Of a DNA stretch of 62,252 nt, positions 1 to 11,380 are shown one piece after another. Source of the DNA: Nemertoderma westbladi (taxonomy: Eukaryota; Xenacoelomorpha; Nemertodermatida; Nemertodermatidae); assembly GCA_032718475.1 (NCBI GenBank), contig JAUCBJ010007515.1, positions 1-62,252 of the forward strand, in the 5' to 3' direction. A program made the position numbers and the translations under genes. The notes under the pieces are model-generated. The model saw only the letters and a list, made by a program, of their open reading frames with translations. It did not search any database and was not told the DNA's origin. The first letter of the stretch is position 1, and the number at the start of each line of letters is the position of its first letter.

Positions 1-190
1 AATAACGACCACCGCAAAAGGTTGAAATGGTTGCTTCTGATTGGCTGCAGTACTAGAAATGGACGGTAATGATGGACTACGGGTGACCATGGCCGGGTGT
101 CCATGTAATGTATACTACTTCCAGCTGATGTTTAGGGCTGCCCTTAGTAGTCTTGTGTAGCAACCATCAATTCGTTGTTCAGTGATTTAG

Positions 191-790
191 TCAGTGTCTA
201 GGTCTCCCCCCATATAAAAATACACTTTGCACTGTGGCTCGAAAGAACTTAGTCTTCAGGTGCCTGGAGAGATCTGATTTCCAGATTGTATCCATTTTTG
301 ATAGAGCTACCCAAGCCTTTGCTTTCCTAACTTCTATGTCCTTTTTGCTACTCTCTATCCATGATCCAAGGTACTGGAAGTCATCGACCTTCCTTAGTTG
401 ATTATTATCAATGGTTGTCAAGTTTCCATCAACATTAAAGGGCATGAATTCGGTCTTTGTACCATTTATATGCAATCAAACCTCCTTAGCAGCCCTTTCC
501 ACTTTATTTAGTAGACGCTGTGCATCTGCTAGGGTATTAGAGAGCAGGGCGATGTCATCCGCAAAGTCGGTGTCTGTGACTGTAGTTGCCGGATATCTAC
601 TACTTCTGCATTCTTGAAGTGTGAATCCCAGGTCTTCACCCTTTGTGGCCGTCCTCATTGCGTAATCCAGCACAATTACAAATAGTAATGGTGCTAATGT
701 GTCACCTTGCAGTACGCCAGCCAGGATTGAGAAAAACTCAGTTTCACCATCTGGTGAGAGTACCTGCGCTTCTGTGTCACAATATAACAA
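191..790 (-). pseudogene. LINE reverse transcriptase, palm and C-terminal fragment
   Basis: Two abutting open segments in one frame (476-790 and 191-475), separated by a stop, encode the palm of a LINE reverse transcriptase. Visible features are GVLQGDTLAPLLF (block before the active site), DTDFADDIALLS (the F-A-D-D catalytic box), then DDFQYLGSWI and FFRATVQSVFLYG, typical of RTE-like elements. A frame slip in the G run near 190-200 breaks the continuation. It belongs with the endonuclease fragment immediately upstream on the minus strand. It is not a functional gene. Confidence 0.85.
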
Positions 791-2070
791 TCCAATGCCA
801 GTTTAAGATCGTCCTTATCTTTCTCAACCTTGTTAATGTTTTCGGTTGTTGGTTGTTCGGTTTTAACTTTGTAGGCTATCTTAAGATCTTCACTCTTACA
901 AGTAACCTCAGAGTTTTGCCATGGCACATATTGTTTTCGTTTGGATTTCTGGGGGATTTGCCTCTTAGCTGATTCCTTGTGGGCTGTTATTATATTCTGG
1001 TATATTGAATTGGTGGATTGGTCTTCATCCATTGACTGAAGTGCTTCAAAGCGGTTTTGAACTTCTACTGTATAAGCATCCTTTACAGCATTGTCAGTTC
1101 TGAGTTTTTCCCAGTCATATTTGATTTGCTTGCTTGTCCTGGGTTTGCTGGCTCTCAAACTGAGTCTGATCTCTGCAGTCACAATTCTGTGGTCCGAACC
1201 AATTAGGTTGAACGAGCTGTATGCCTCGCAGTTGATCATGCTGTTTCTCCACTTTTTGTTTATGAGGATGTAATCCAGTTGTGCTTTGGTTCCATTAGGG
1301 TATTGAAAGGTCCATAGCTTCCCCTTACTCTTTTCGAATGTGTTGTTTGTTGGTATCAATTCACATTCTTCCATTAGGTCTAAAAGTAAGTACCCATTTC
1401 TGTTAGAACTGGTGTTATAGGTGTAACCCTTGATGTCTTCTGGGCCAATTTGGGCATTCAGGTCACCAGCAATGACTTTAACATTGTGTTTCGGAATGTC
1501 CTTTAAAAGTCCAGTCAGATCTTCATAAAACTTGACTGCTTGTTCTGGCTCTGAGGCATTGGTTGGACTGTAGCAACATATAACTGTTGCCTTGGAATTC
1601 CCATCAAATGTTGTGATCATAACCCTGGAATTTATAGATTCGATGTTGTTTAGGGTCTTAAGTGCAAATGGGCTTAGCAGAATTCCAACTCCACCAATTG
1701 ATGCATTGGCCGAGTTTCTTACTGCTGAGCTTGTTACTAACGTCCATCCATTTCCAATGTCATTGTACTTCATGGCAGTGTTTTCATGACAAATTCGATG
1801 TTCTTGGATGCAGATAATGTCGATGTTATATTCCAATGCCAGAGCGACCATGTCACCCTGTTTGGTATGTGCTTTCAGCGTGCGTGCATTCATTGTAGCA
1901 ATCTTTAGTGTCTTTTTACATTTCAACAGGTTGGTTCTTCTTTCTTCTCGGTCTTCTGTTCCAGTAGCCAATTTATCGACCCCAGCCTGGTGTACCACTG
2001 GGGGACGCGGTCCTTGTTGACCCGGGCGACGACCGAGCCGGTATTTCTCCTGGAGGGTTCTCATACTCAT
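694..2070 (-). pseudogene. LINE apurinic-like endonuclease domain with linker
   Basis: This frame begins at an ATG and encodes an exonuclease-endonuclease-phosphatase fold of the kind that nicks target DNA for LINE integration; such fragments are often annotated as craniofacial development protein 2-like. Visible motifs are the metal-binding glutamate in CIQEHR, the GDLNAQIG motif, and the terminal SDHRIVTAEI. A lysine-rich linker follows. At about position 800 it runs straight into RT sequence in the wrong frame, so the last 30 or so residues are a frame-shifted reading of the RT gene. The start of the RT (fingers and the first catalytic blocks) is missing. This indicates an internal deletion and not simple 5' truncation. 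Confidence 0.85.
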
Positions 2071-2560
2071 ATCTTTCAGTTGCGGGAGTAAACCGCTTGT
2101 GGTCGCAACTCCTACAAGCGTCTTCGCAGTAGATCGCCATTGGTTGATTACCTTCCGCCGACCTTGTCAGCATGTCTAGCCGTTGGTTGATTACCTTCCG
2201 CCTATCCATGGCCTACAGCCCTGCTGCCGACTGTAGGGGTCCTTTTGTTACACCCTGAACCAAGTGTGCCTCCTGGGTTAGGTTACCTAACACTGGTACA
2301 GGAGCATCCAGTATAGACAGGGCGGGGCGTGTATCATCTCTAATGCAGATGCTTATCAAGCCTTTGCCTTCAATGGTGCCCTAAGCGCTATAGCCCTCAA
2401 TGACTTATTTAGTTGACGGGGCTGAACCAACCCACTCTTGATCAACTAAATAATGAATAGGCTATGCTTATCGGGCCTGCCCTACTGGGCTGGCAGCTAC
2501 AGGTAGTACCACATTACTGCCATAGTGGTAGCAGGATCTGGGGACCTGACCTGACCTGAT

Positions 2561-4610
2561 GAAACAGTTATTTCCTATGGGGCGGTGTTTTATTTTATGA
2601 TGGTGTCTGTTTCGATGTAGTTCTCCAATCTGCGACACAATTCTTCACACATATTCATAGATCCTCTGCATGTGCACATATATACTAGTAACATATATAC
2701 TGTAAAATTACTCCGGAATTCCAGCCAAAGGCTGGATGTGTATTATTGTAATAATTTTTCCTGCCTTGGCCAAACCCACACAATATAATATAAACAAAGA
2801 CGGCAATGTTGACTGCCTGGTCTAGAATGGGCCAATCACAAGCACTTTCTTAATAGGTAAAGGCTTGTAAACTGTAGGCCTACCATGCAGTAAGTATGCG
2901 TTACCCTGAACCAAATGTATATACTGTGTGTATAGGTACAGTAGGTAGCTAAACAGGATTAATGAGCCACCAGCAGCAGCAATATCAAGATACACAATCT
3001 CCATTACGGAAAATCCATTTAACTGTGGTTAAATGACTATTACTGTACCAATAGCGCAGTGGGGGGATTTTAATGAAGGTTCAAACTGCTATTCCACAAA
3101 TATGCTGCTTATGTTTAGTTTATCTTTGGCTTTGGGGTGGGTTGTCAACGCTCTTAAAAGGTGTGAAACAGTCGTAATTTAAGGAAGCCAAGTCGTATCA
3201 GGTTGTAATGGTCGTAAAATACGTAGCCAGGCTGAGATTATTACTGTAGTTTACCCACGCCTACTCCAACACTACTAACTATTACCGGAGGCCTACACAA
3301 AACCAACAATTAAATGAATAATAATTATTATTGTTATTATGTCTGATCCATAAAATCAGAGTTAGTGATACTACACCTGTCGTGGAAGTCTATATCTCCT
3401 TGTAAGCGTAATATTGTACCGGTAAGCCTGAGTGAGCAAAATATTAATAAAATATATTCAAAAAAATTGCCAATTCAAATAATTAGTAACTGAAATTAAT
3501 TATTACTGAAGTTGTAGCTGAAAACCCCGCCCAGCAAGGTGGGCTTAGCTTTGTATTAGAGAAACTCCCCTTGGAAATTGTAAACGGGATTTGTATTTCA
3601 GACTGACAGACTCCAGTTCTAAACGTTTACATCCACAACTTCAGCTGCGGGTATATTTAAAATTAACTAACTAACTCAAACAGTTAACAACTCTGCCTTC
3701 AAAAACTATAACTAACTTAAACTTGTCGTCATTTATAATATACTTACATAATGAGTGCAGTCACAAATACATTACAGATACAGATACGATACCTAGTTGC
3801 CGAAACGCGACTTCAGTTCGCCGAAATGCAACTACGAGTTGCCGAAATGCAACTACGAGTTGCCGTAACACAACTATAGCAGTTGGTGACACGTAATTGT
3901 TCAGTTGCCGATACGCGAATTTGAGTGGCCTAAAACGTGACAGTTGCCGAAACGCGACGTAAGCTTTCCAACTGGTTCATCGATTCCTAACGAATATATT
4001 TTTTTGTAATGGCGACATAATTGACGTTTTTGTATTGGATTGCCTATTAATTATTTATTATTATTAGCAATGTCTCAACGTTTCTCAAGCAAAAACTCCT
4101 TTATGTAGAATAAATAAAATTAATTATGCTCATCTGCCTCTTTGAATGTGAATCTGTATTGTGTATTGCAGTATAAATTATTATTGCCTAACAATATATT
4201 GTGTATAAAGTTAGGCACATAATAATAATACACGTTGTGGGGCCTTCGTGCAGCACGAGAGCCTATATAAGAAAGTGTACTAATCTCTATTAGATATAAG
4301 AAAACCATCATTCCCGAAATATCAATCAGTGATGCTTTCAGGTTACGTTAAACTGGTTGTAAAAAACAGTCCAATTCAGTTTGCCCCTACACGCTTTAAC
4401 TGTGATTTGTAAACCTACTGTATGACCTATCTTAACAAAGATAACACAGGAGTTAGGTACGGATATAACCCTGATAAATGTATCAACTCCAATGGGAGAG
4501 ATGCCAATATTCTTATTTCCATATTCCAACTGTTGCCAGTCAATCACTTAAATAATAATACTGGTGTTTTTCACCTTCTTTAGGGGTGAGCACCAAAGTC
4601 AACTAGACTG
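2561..4610. other. AT-rich intergenic stretch, no gene recognised
   Basis: No conserved coding sequence is seen. It contains a short block of imperfect 24-bp repeats (GTTGCCGAAATGCAACTACG type, about 3790-3960) and, at about 4230-4260, a motif close to GTGGGGCCTTCGTGCAGCACG. That motif recurs at about 54350 and, inverted, at about 19660, so it belongs to a dispersed repeat. Long ORFs here look random. Confidence 0.6.
3751..3879 (+). other. 42-codon open frame over imperfect repeats
   Basis: An ATG-initiated frame reads through the 24-bp repeat block. It gives a short peptide of tandem 8-residue units of the type VAEMQLRV, which would favour an amphipathic helix. No homolog is recognised. Because 24 is divisible by three, an open frame across these repeats is expected by chance. 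It is listed only because the periodicity is regular; coding is unproven. Confidence 0.15.
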
Positions 4611-4871
4611 GTGTCTGATCAACAACTATTGCACCATTGGCTTAATTCATTTAACTTTTCCTGTTGGATACCCAACCCTGTCTCTGACCATCGCCTATTA
4701 CATCTAAATTTTGACGTCTCAAGTAGTGACAACTCACTTGTTGCAAGTGCACTTGTCAGCATGCGGGACATTCTGAAGGAACCAAACAACCAGAGTAAGC
4801 GGCAAAAAAACCCATCAAACAATATCAACATGACAAAAATGACTTAATTTTTCAACAATAACATCCCATCT
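4611..4871 (+). pseudogene. LINE endonuclease C-terminus, left piece of interrupted LINE
   Basis: The plus-strand frame contains the LINE endonuclease signature SDHRLLHLNF followed by a lysine-rich linker, then a stop, then a continuation in the same frame up to 4871. The same frame resumes at about 11600 beyond the large composite transposon (SISDFKTNNNIDILTELLQ). This shows the two pieces were contiguous before that insertion. The LINE was already broken by stop codons. Confidence 0.7.
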
Positions 4872-4879
4872 GTGATTGG

Positions 4880-5612
4880 GGGACGTTAGTGCCCGCGAGA
4901 CGTTAATGCCCGTGAGACGTTAGTGCCCGCGAGACGTTAGTGCCCGCAAGACGTTAGTGCCCGTGAGACGTTAGTGCCCGCGAGACGTTAGTGCCCACGA
5001 GACGTTAGTGCCCGCGAGACGTTAGTGCCCGCGAGACGTCAGTGCCCACGAGATGTTAGTGTCCGTGAGACGTTAGTGCCCGCGAGACGTTAGTGCCCAC
5101 ACGAGATGTTAGTGCCCGCGAGACGTTAGTGCCGCGAGACATTAGTGCCCGCGAGACGTTAGTGCCCGCGAGACGTTAGTGCCTGCGAGACGTTAGTGCC
5201 CGCGAGACGTTAGTGCCCGCAAGACGTTAGTGCCCACGAGACGTTAGTGCCCGCGAGACGTTAGTGCCCACGAGACGTTAGTGCCTGCGAGAAGTTATTG
5301 CCCACGAGATGTTAGTGCCCGCGAGACATTAGTGCCCGCGAGACGTTAGTGCCCGTGAGACATTAGTGCCCACGAGACATTAGTGCCCGCGAGACGTTAG
5401 TGCCCCTGAGACGTTAGTGCCCGCGAGACATTAGTGCCCGAGAGACGTTAGTGCCTGCGAGACGTTAGTGCCCACGAGACGTTAGTGCCCGCGAGACATT
5501 AGTGCCCGCGGGCACTAATGTCTCAGGACTTTAGTGCCCGCAAGTCATTAGTGCCCGGGAACCATGTCTGCAAGTGAGACGTTAGTGCCCGCGAGTCATT
5601 AGTACCCGCATT
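4880..5612 (+). repeat. 17-bp satellite array, left arm
   Basis: About 40 head-to-tail copies of GAGACGTTAGTGCCCGC with scattered substitutions (CGTGAGAC, CACGAGAC, ACATTAG) and one or two units with small indels (near 5099 and 5131). The last part (5493-5612) contains orientation switches, including a 32-nt perfect palindrome at 5493-5524 formed where two units meet head-to-head. Confidence 0.95.
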
Positions 5613-6179
5613 GTATTTGGAAGTTAGTATAAGGCAATCCGTATTTCTTCTTACTTATACCCCATTCAACCAAGTCGTCCATTAACATACACTAATTTAA
5701 TTAATTTCCTAATTTAATTAACTAAAAGTACTACTTTACTTTTAAATTGTCGACAAAATGTCAGACAGTCGACTGAGTATTTTTCTTGAAATCATTAATT
5801 AATTACTAAAATATATTAGTTAGTGCGTCCTCCGACGATTATACTGACTGTAGTACTGCACCTTGTTTTTTTTTATTACACACTGTCTCCAGTAAAGTTA
5901 AACAAATTAAACATACTCAATCAAAAGTAGGCTATCTATAAACAATCAAACGATGTTGCTTAATCCTCATTCCTTGAAGACTTTACCGCAAAACCAAATA
6001 ATATAAATGCTACAATGTCTAGCTGAGGTTAATAAATGTTTTAATCACAAAAGAAAAAAAAGATCCAAGTTGAAAATAAAATGTTAAATAACGAGATGCG
6101 GGAACTAAAGACTGGAAATTACCTTAGAAGTTTGAAGAAAGTAACGACTCGTTTGCATCAGCAGGAACTAAAGCAGCGG

Positions 6180-6444
6180 TGCTGTGTTGGGCCTTAGGCC
6201 AAGTAGATACGATAAACAATAAATAATATTCTGATACCGACATCTATATTAATTTGTGAATCCAATCATATACATAGTTATATACCAACAGTCCAACATA
6301 AGTAGTCTGCCGCTAGCTACCTATGACTGATATGGTAGGCCTACCACTGTACCACTTTACTGCTCAGGGCCTAACTGTTGTACTCTGTAACTGTACCGGT
6401 ACTCCTAGTCCTGTCACCAACTGTATCTACTGTATATCACACCA
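6180..6444 (-). repeat. 3' LTR (265 bp)
   Basis: Direct repeat of 11116-11380. On the coding strand it starts TGGTGTGATATA and ends CCCAACACAGCA, with canonical TG...CA termini. One substitution (CCTGTC versus CCCGTC) is the only difference I see between the two LTRs. Confidence 0.95.
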
Positions 6445-6456
6445 ACTCCCCCTTTC
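6445..6456 (-). promoter_or_regulatory. Polypurine tract
   Basis: On the minus strand the purine run GAAAGGGGGAG lies within one base of the 3' LTR start, as required for plus-strand DNA priming in LTR retrotransposons. Confidence 0.8.
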
Positions 6457-6493
6457 AAGTTGAAAAAATAAATTTTTTCAATGGGGTCATATA

Positions 6494-7052
6494 ACATTTA
6501 AATACAAATACTATGTATATATATATATGTGAAAATAAGTAATAAGGAAACTGTATATATAATGTAAACAAAATTGTTAATTGTTCAAATGATAGTTATA
6601 AGAGTTATGTAATTATATGTACAGTAATTAATTATTTCTCAACCTTAGTAATCAGTCTTTTTAAACAATTGGCCCAGTATAGTTGGTTTTTGTTTTTAGA
6701 TGATTATTTCGAATACGGTCACTGCGTCTAATAATCTGTTGATCGTGGTACACATTTTCTGACTGAACATTTACTGACATTTAAATACAAATACTATGTA
6801 TATATATATATGTGAAAATAAGTAATAAGGAAACTGTATATATAATGTAAACAAAATTGTTAATTGTTCAAATGATAGTTATAAGAGTTATGTAATTATA
6901 TGTACAGTAATTAATTATTTCTCAACCTTAGTAATCAGTCTTTTTAAACAATTGGCCCAGTATAGTTGGTTTTTGTTTTTAGATGATTATTTCGAATACG
7001 GTCACTGCGTCTAATAATCTGTTGATCGTGGTACACATTTTCTGACTGAACA
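6494..7052. repeat. Tandem duplication of 276 bp (283-bp period)
   Basis: Segments 6494-6769 and 6777-7052 appear identical, offset by 283 bp. The block covers the last codons of the integrase frame and the 3' untranslated region next to the 3' LTR. It is an internal duplication inside the retrotransposon. Confidence 0.92.
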
Positions 7053-7585
7053 GAACATGGGTTGAGAAAATAATTTTCATTCTGGTTATCCTCACCCTTA
7101 CATAATTTAAGGAATCGGCGGTTTCTCCATATCGAATTCCCAGGCATTAAACGAACCCGATATCCACGGTACTCTGTGACTTCTATAATTTCTCCAACAC
7201 GATCCCATTGTTTAGTGCGGTCATTCTGAATATAAACCTTGTCACCGACTGACAAGCTTGGAAGGATTCTAGCTCCTCTATTGTAGTATATCTTCTCTTT
7301 TGCTTTTATATGGAGCAAACGTTTATTCGCACACTCTGTATCTTTTAAGTTTCTTTCGAATAATCCTGGATGTGTGGGAATGAGTGACCTTATTGGTCGA
7401 CCAAATAGACGTTCCGCTGGTGACATTAGATCGGCCCGTGGAGTATTACGGATTTCCAACAGCCCTGCAGCGAATTCTTCGCTGTTGATATTTCCACCAG
7501 GGCATTTTTTAATCAAAGATTTAATTAGCTTCACGTTAGCCTCAGCATGTCCATTGCTTTGAGCATACGTTTGAGTTGATGGTTT
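6944..7585 (-). pseudogene. Integrase C-terminal remnant
   Basis: The frame reads the end of a retroviral-type integrase: a QSNGHAEANVK segment carrying the last catalytic glutamate region, then RNTPRADLMSPAERLFGRP (typical of Ty3-type integrases) and a basic C-terminal tail. The HHCC zinc domain and the two upstream catalytic aspartates are absent. The reading frame differs from that of gag-pol, so the fragment would not be translated as a fusion. Confidence 0.88.
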
Positions 7586-10500
7586 CCATGGCCCTTATTA
7601 GGATTTGGTAATTATTATCATTTATTGCTGAGTTCCGTAGCTCATTTAAGATGGGATCTGAAGGTTCATTATTTGTTTGTGATGAAATAGTACAAATAGA
7701 ACCGATTTTGGAGCTTTCCTTAGCATCTTCTTCATCTTCGACTGATGGCTGATCTATAGGAAACCTTGATAGGGCATCTGGAATCAAATTGCTTTTCCCA
7801 GTCTTCCAAACAACATCAAAATTGTATCCCATTAATTTTTCGTGGTATCCTTGGAGTCTTGGATTTTCGATATCGTTTAAACCCTTATTGTTAAAGATTG
7901 GTACAAGGGGTTTGTGGTCAGTATAGACAATGAATTGAGGTAATCCTGCAAGGTAAATTCGACATTTACAAATAGCCCAGTATATTGCCAGTGCTTCTAA
8001 TTCACAGATGGCATATCTGGTTTCCGCATCTTGTAGGTATCTTGATCCGCACTCGACTAATCTCCTATTACCACTACTGTCTTCCTGTAACAGAGCAAAG
8101 CCTAACCCATTTAATTTTGATGCATCGCACATTAGAATCGTTTGCCGCTTTGGATCGTATATAGATTTTATAATTGGGGATGTCAACAAATCTTTCGTCC
8201 TCTGGAATGCAATCTCATGTTCTGGAAGCCATAAAAATATATTTTTTGATCTTAACAATGGGCGTAGTTCTCGGGTTGCAGAGGCTAACTCATGAGTGAA
8301 TGATCCCAATTGGTTTGCCAAACCAAGGAATGATCTTAAGTCTTTTAAACATTTTGGTTGCGGAAATTCAGATATTGCTGATAACTTCTTGTCATCTACT
8401 GTATAACTGCCGTGTTGTATTTTATATCCGGCGAAGTTGATTTCTTTTTCTCCGAAATAGCATTTCTTTGGATTTAAAGTAATCCCATATCGAAGACAAC
8501 ATTCCAATAGTTCTATGGAAACATCTATGGACTCTCTAAATGTCGCTCGCCCTACTGCTGTGTCATCTACAATTTTCTTTAATCCATGGATTCCACTAAA
8601 TGCAATATCTCCTCTGTATCCGTAGTGATCACCAGAATCCATAAGGCCCATAGGTGCACGTAGAAAATGAAATTTTCCCCATGGTGTCAAAAAAACTGTT
8701 AGCAATTGGCTTTCTTTATCTAATGGGACTTGCCAGTATCCCTTTCGAGCATCTATCTTAACAAAGTATTTATCATTGGGATCAAGGGAAGAAACTGCTT
8801 CAGAGGGCGAAATTGTTGGATGAATTGTGCGTTTTATCTGTTTATTCAAGTGTGTGAAATCCACACATATTCTAACTTCTCCATCAGGTTTTGGCATTGT
8901 TACTAATGGGTGGCACCAATCAGTTGGATTTGGCCCTACGGCTTTGATAATTTCTTTATCTACCATGTTCATTATTTCCTTCTCTGCTTTCTCCTTAAGA
9001 GCTAAGGGTACAGCCCGTGGGGTATATACTGCGAATGGTGTTGCATCTTCCTGTAGACTAACATGGAGTGGTTTCCCGACATCAACCCCAACCATTGGTT
9101 TCAGTATCTGAGAATCATCAAACACAGTTGCATATTTGTCTAATATTATTTGTCGTATGTGCTGGATTTCAGCCTGAGAGGGTTCTAGTGGCAATGTGTT
9201 TATCCACTGAATGCGGTTGGGTTTATCACATTGTTCTTTACTAGGTATATTGGAATTTTCTGTACTATTAATTTTTATAATATGTTTTTCGGTTGCATTT
9301 ATACTCTTATTCATGGTCATTGGGAAGGGGAAGGTATCTGGAATAATTTGTAATTCTTTACAATCTTGTAAGGATAAATATAGCATTTCAATGTTTGAGC
9401 ATATAATAATGTTGGTGCTGACAGTCCATCCTCCTACACTAATATCAGCATCTAGATTTCCAAGCTGTTCTAAGAATCCGCCATTTACTGATTGAAATTT
9501 ATCTGAGTTAGGTGGATTAAGGCAGATTGAATCTATTAAACCTAAGCTGTGTAAAAATTTTACACCAGCTACAGTAACATCGGATCCAGAATCTGGTTGA
9601 GCTTCAATTTTACCGATTTCTCGTCCTTTTATTTTGATAGAAATTAGCAGTCTTTTTTTTAGGTTTATAGCTCCAACTGTAGTGCATTTGCCTATTCGTG
9701 AAATAACAGCTATATTGTATTGTTTTGTATAACAAAAATTTTGAAAATGACCCGTCCTTCCACATCGGAAACATGTCCTCCCAGCTGCAGGGCATGGTCT
9801 ATCAGTTGTATGGGTAGTGGTCTCACCACATCCTGTACAAGCCTTTGTATTCTGTTGACTGAATATTGGTTTAGTTTGAGGATTTTGTAGATTTACATTA
9901 ACTGGCTGGGAGCGATTGTTATTGGGAGGAAAACGCTGAAATTCTCTTTGCCCTTTTGCAGTATATGATCCAGTATTACTAAATTTATTTCGACGATATG
10001 TTGTTTGTTTGGCAGCTGCAATTTCATAGGAATCTATGTTCTTTATTCCATCCAATTTAGGTGCTGTTTCTCGCGCCGACTCTTCTATCATAAATTTCTT
10101 TACGGTGTCTTCCAGATTTAGTGCGGGAACTTCTTTCAGAACAAGACGCTTAGCCTCTTCATCTCGTGCACCCAGTATGAAAAGTGACGTTGCTAATTGA
10201 TCGTATGTCAAAGTTCTGGCTTCTGCATATTCACCGAGTTCAAGCAATCGAGTATAATACTTACCAACTTTCTCACCTGGCTGCTGTTTAACCTTTAAAT
10301 AAAGTTGAATGTCTTCATTGATATTTCGAATTCCACGCAAATATTTTGCAATACCATTGAGTACTTCATCCAGGTCCATTGTTGTATTTTGTGGAATTTT
10401 ACCCAGTCGATGTATCATGTCTAAGAAATCGGGGGTACAATTAGTCCATAACATTGCTAATTGTTTATCACGGGGTTTCGATTCTATTCCAACTAATAAA

Positions 10501-10979
10501 GCATAGTTATTCCATGATTTTCTCCAATTTGCGAATTGGTGAATATCTACATTGGCTTCAATCAGGGGTGGAGCTTTAACAGTTGCTCTCAAAGATCCAT
10601 CTGTTTCCGGATGCGATTTAGGGGTGGGACTTGGCTTCAACTCCTCTGTGGGGTGGGCTCGATTTTCCTCTTCAAGGAGGTCGGATACTACACTAATGTA
10701 GTGTACAACTTCACAATCTATATTTTCCACGTCTGCGTCAACGTCCTGCATTGTAGCAGCCTGACATTTTAGTACTAGGTCTTCCGCGTTAAAAAATGTC
10801 TCCGATTTCTCCTCAAACCGTCGTAAAGCTGCCCGGATACCCGAGCCAGATCCCCGTGTGCCTGGCTTCGAAGTTCTGAACATTTCTATTTCTCGTTCTA
10901 ACGTATTTTTCGTCCGCGTTACTTGCCCCTTTAGTGTCCGTCTGGACAATTTAGCGGAATTTAATGCTTCCTCTGCCAT
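7542..10979 (-). CDS. Gag-Pol polyprotein (Gag, protease, RT, RNase H)
   Basis: A 1145-residue frame starts at an ATG on the minus strand. Residues 1 to about 370 are Gag-like, with a helical retrotransposon-gag region. A zinc knuckle lies at about 395-417 (CFRCGRTGHFQNFC), preceded by a second Cys cluster. The aspartic protease motif DSG is at about 462. The reverse transcriptase spans about 620-880, with the catalytic VDD at about 803 in the context KKIVDDTAVG, where many Ty3-type RTs have a YxDD-like box. RNase H occupies about 920-1040 (CDASKLNGLGFAL, ELEALAIYWA, YTDHKPLV). Gag and pol share one frame with no frameshift. The last residues (after about 1130) are out-of-frame integrase sequence created by the deletion near 7575-7590. 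Confidence 0.92.
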   Translation of the reverse strand: MAEEALNSAKLSRRTLKGQVTRTKNTLEREIEMFRTSKPGTRGSGSGIRAALRRFEEKSETFFNAEDLVLKCQAATMQDVDADVENIDCEVVHYISVVSDLLEEENRAHPTEELKPSPTPKSHPETDGSLRATVKAPPLIEANVDIHQFANWRKSWNNYALLVGIESKPRDKQLAMLWTNCTPDFLDMIHRLGKIPQNTTMDLDEVLNGIAKYLRGIRNINEDIQLYLKVKQQPGEKVGKYYTRLLELGEYAEARTLTYDQLATSLFILGARDEEAKRLVLKEVPALNLEDTVKKFMIEESARETAPKLDGIKNIDSYEIAAAKQTTYRRNKFSNTGSYTAKGQREFQRFPPNNNRSQPVNVNLQNPQTKPIFSQQNTKACTGCGETTTHTTDRPCPAAGRTCFRCGRTGHFQNFCYTKQYNIAVISRIGKCTTVGAINLKKRLLISIKIKGREIGKIEAQPDSGSDVTVAGVKFLHSLGLIDSICLNPPNSDKFQSVNGGFLEQLGNLDADISVGGWTVSTNIIICSNIEMLYLSLQDCKELQIIPDTFPFPMTMNKSINATEKHIIKINSTENSNIPSKEQCDKPNRIQWINTLPLEPSQAEIQHIRQIILDKYATVFDDSQILKPMVGVDVGKPLHVSLQEDATPFAVYTPRAVPLALKEKAEKEIMNMVDKEIIKAVGPNPTDWCHPLVTMPKPDGEVRICVDFTHLNKQIKRTIHPTISPSEAVSSLDPNDKYFVKIDARKGYWQVPLDKESQLLTVFLTPWGKFHFLRAPMGLMDSGDHYGYRGDIAFSGIHGLKKIVDDTAVGRATFRESIDVSIELLECCLRYGITLNPKKCYFGEKEINFAGYKIQHGSYTVDDKKLSAISEFPQPKCLKDLRSFLGLANQLGSFTHELASATRELRPLLRSKNIFLWLPEHEIAFQRTKDLLTSPIIKSIYDPKRQTILMCDASKLNGLGFALLQEDSSGNRRLVECGSRYLQDAETRYAICELEALAIYWAICKCRIYLAGLPQFIVYTDHKPLVPIFNNKGLNDIENPRLQGYHEKLMGYNFDVVWKTGKSNLIPDALSRFPIDQPSVEDEEDAKESSKIGSICTISSQTNNEPSDPILNELRNSAINDNNYQILIRAMETINSNVCSKQWTC

Positions 10980-11115
10980 TCTATATAATTAACGAGTACA
11001 GTGTCTGAATTGATCGAAATCAGTTATTGCTGCATTGGTAGGTGGTGGTAGGCTTTAGGTTTTTTGAGTTAACTTACCAGTTGTAGGTAAGGTACATAAA
11101 TACAGAACTGCGCCA

Positions 11116-11380
11116 TGCTGTGTTGGGCCTTAGGCCAAGTAGATACGATAAACAATAAATAATATTCTGATACCGACATCTATATTAATTTGTGAATCCA
11201 ATCATATACATAGTTATATACCAACAGTCCAACATAAGTAGTCTGCCGCTAGCTACCTATGACTGATATGGTAGGCCTACCACTGTACCACTTTACTGCT
11301 CAGGGCCTAACTGTTGTACTCTGTAACTGTACCGGTACTCCTAGTCCCGTCACCAACTGTATCTACTGTATATCACACCA
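11116..11380 (-). repeat. 5' LTR (265 bp)
   Basis: Second LTR copy, upstream of gag on the minus strand; it presumably holds the promoter. Just downstream on the coding strand the sequence TGGCGCAGTTCTGT is in the primer-binding-site position. The tRNA used is not identified. Confidence 0.95.

Larger units (their letters stand above)
1..2560 (-). mobile_element. RTE-like non-LTR retrotransposon, decayed copy
   Basis: The minus strand carries, in order, a GC-richer 5' segment (about 2210-2560), an APE-type endonuclease, and the C-terminal half of a reverse transcriptase. The copy runs off the left edge: around positions 70-190 a frame-shifted continuation still reads like the LINE segment after the RT (GCYTRLLRAALNISW). 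A short direct repeat (GGTTGATTACCTTCCGCC) occurs twice at about 2140 and 2185 in the presumed 5' leader. The reading frame changes near 790 and 190, so the copy is dead. The family call rests on endonuclease and RT motifs; the exact clade is inferred. Confidence 0.8.

Noticed and set aside
643-972. Plus-strand frames opposite the LINE
   Set aside because: They are shadows of the minus-strand endonuclease/RT remnant.
3046-3095. Second tRNA-like promoter (TAGCGCAGTGG ... GGTTCAAACTG)
   Set aside because: The B box is poor and the spacing short; it could be an old SINE remnant but is too weak to annotate.
4880-5612. CRISPR-like array of short repeats
   Set aside because: The 17-bp units are contiguous with no unique spacers, and the host is an animal.
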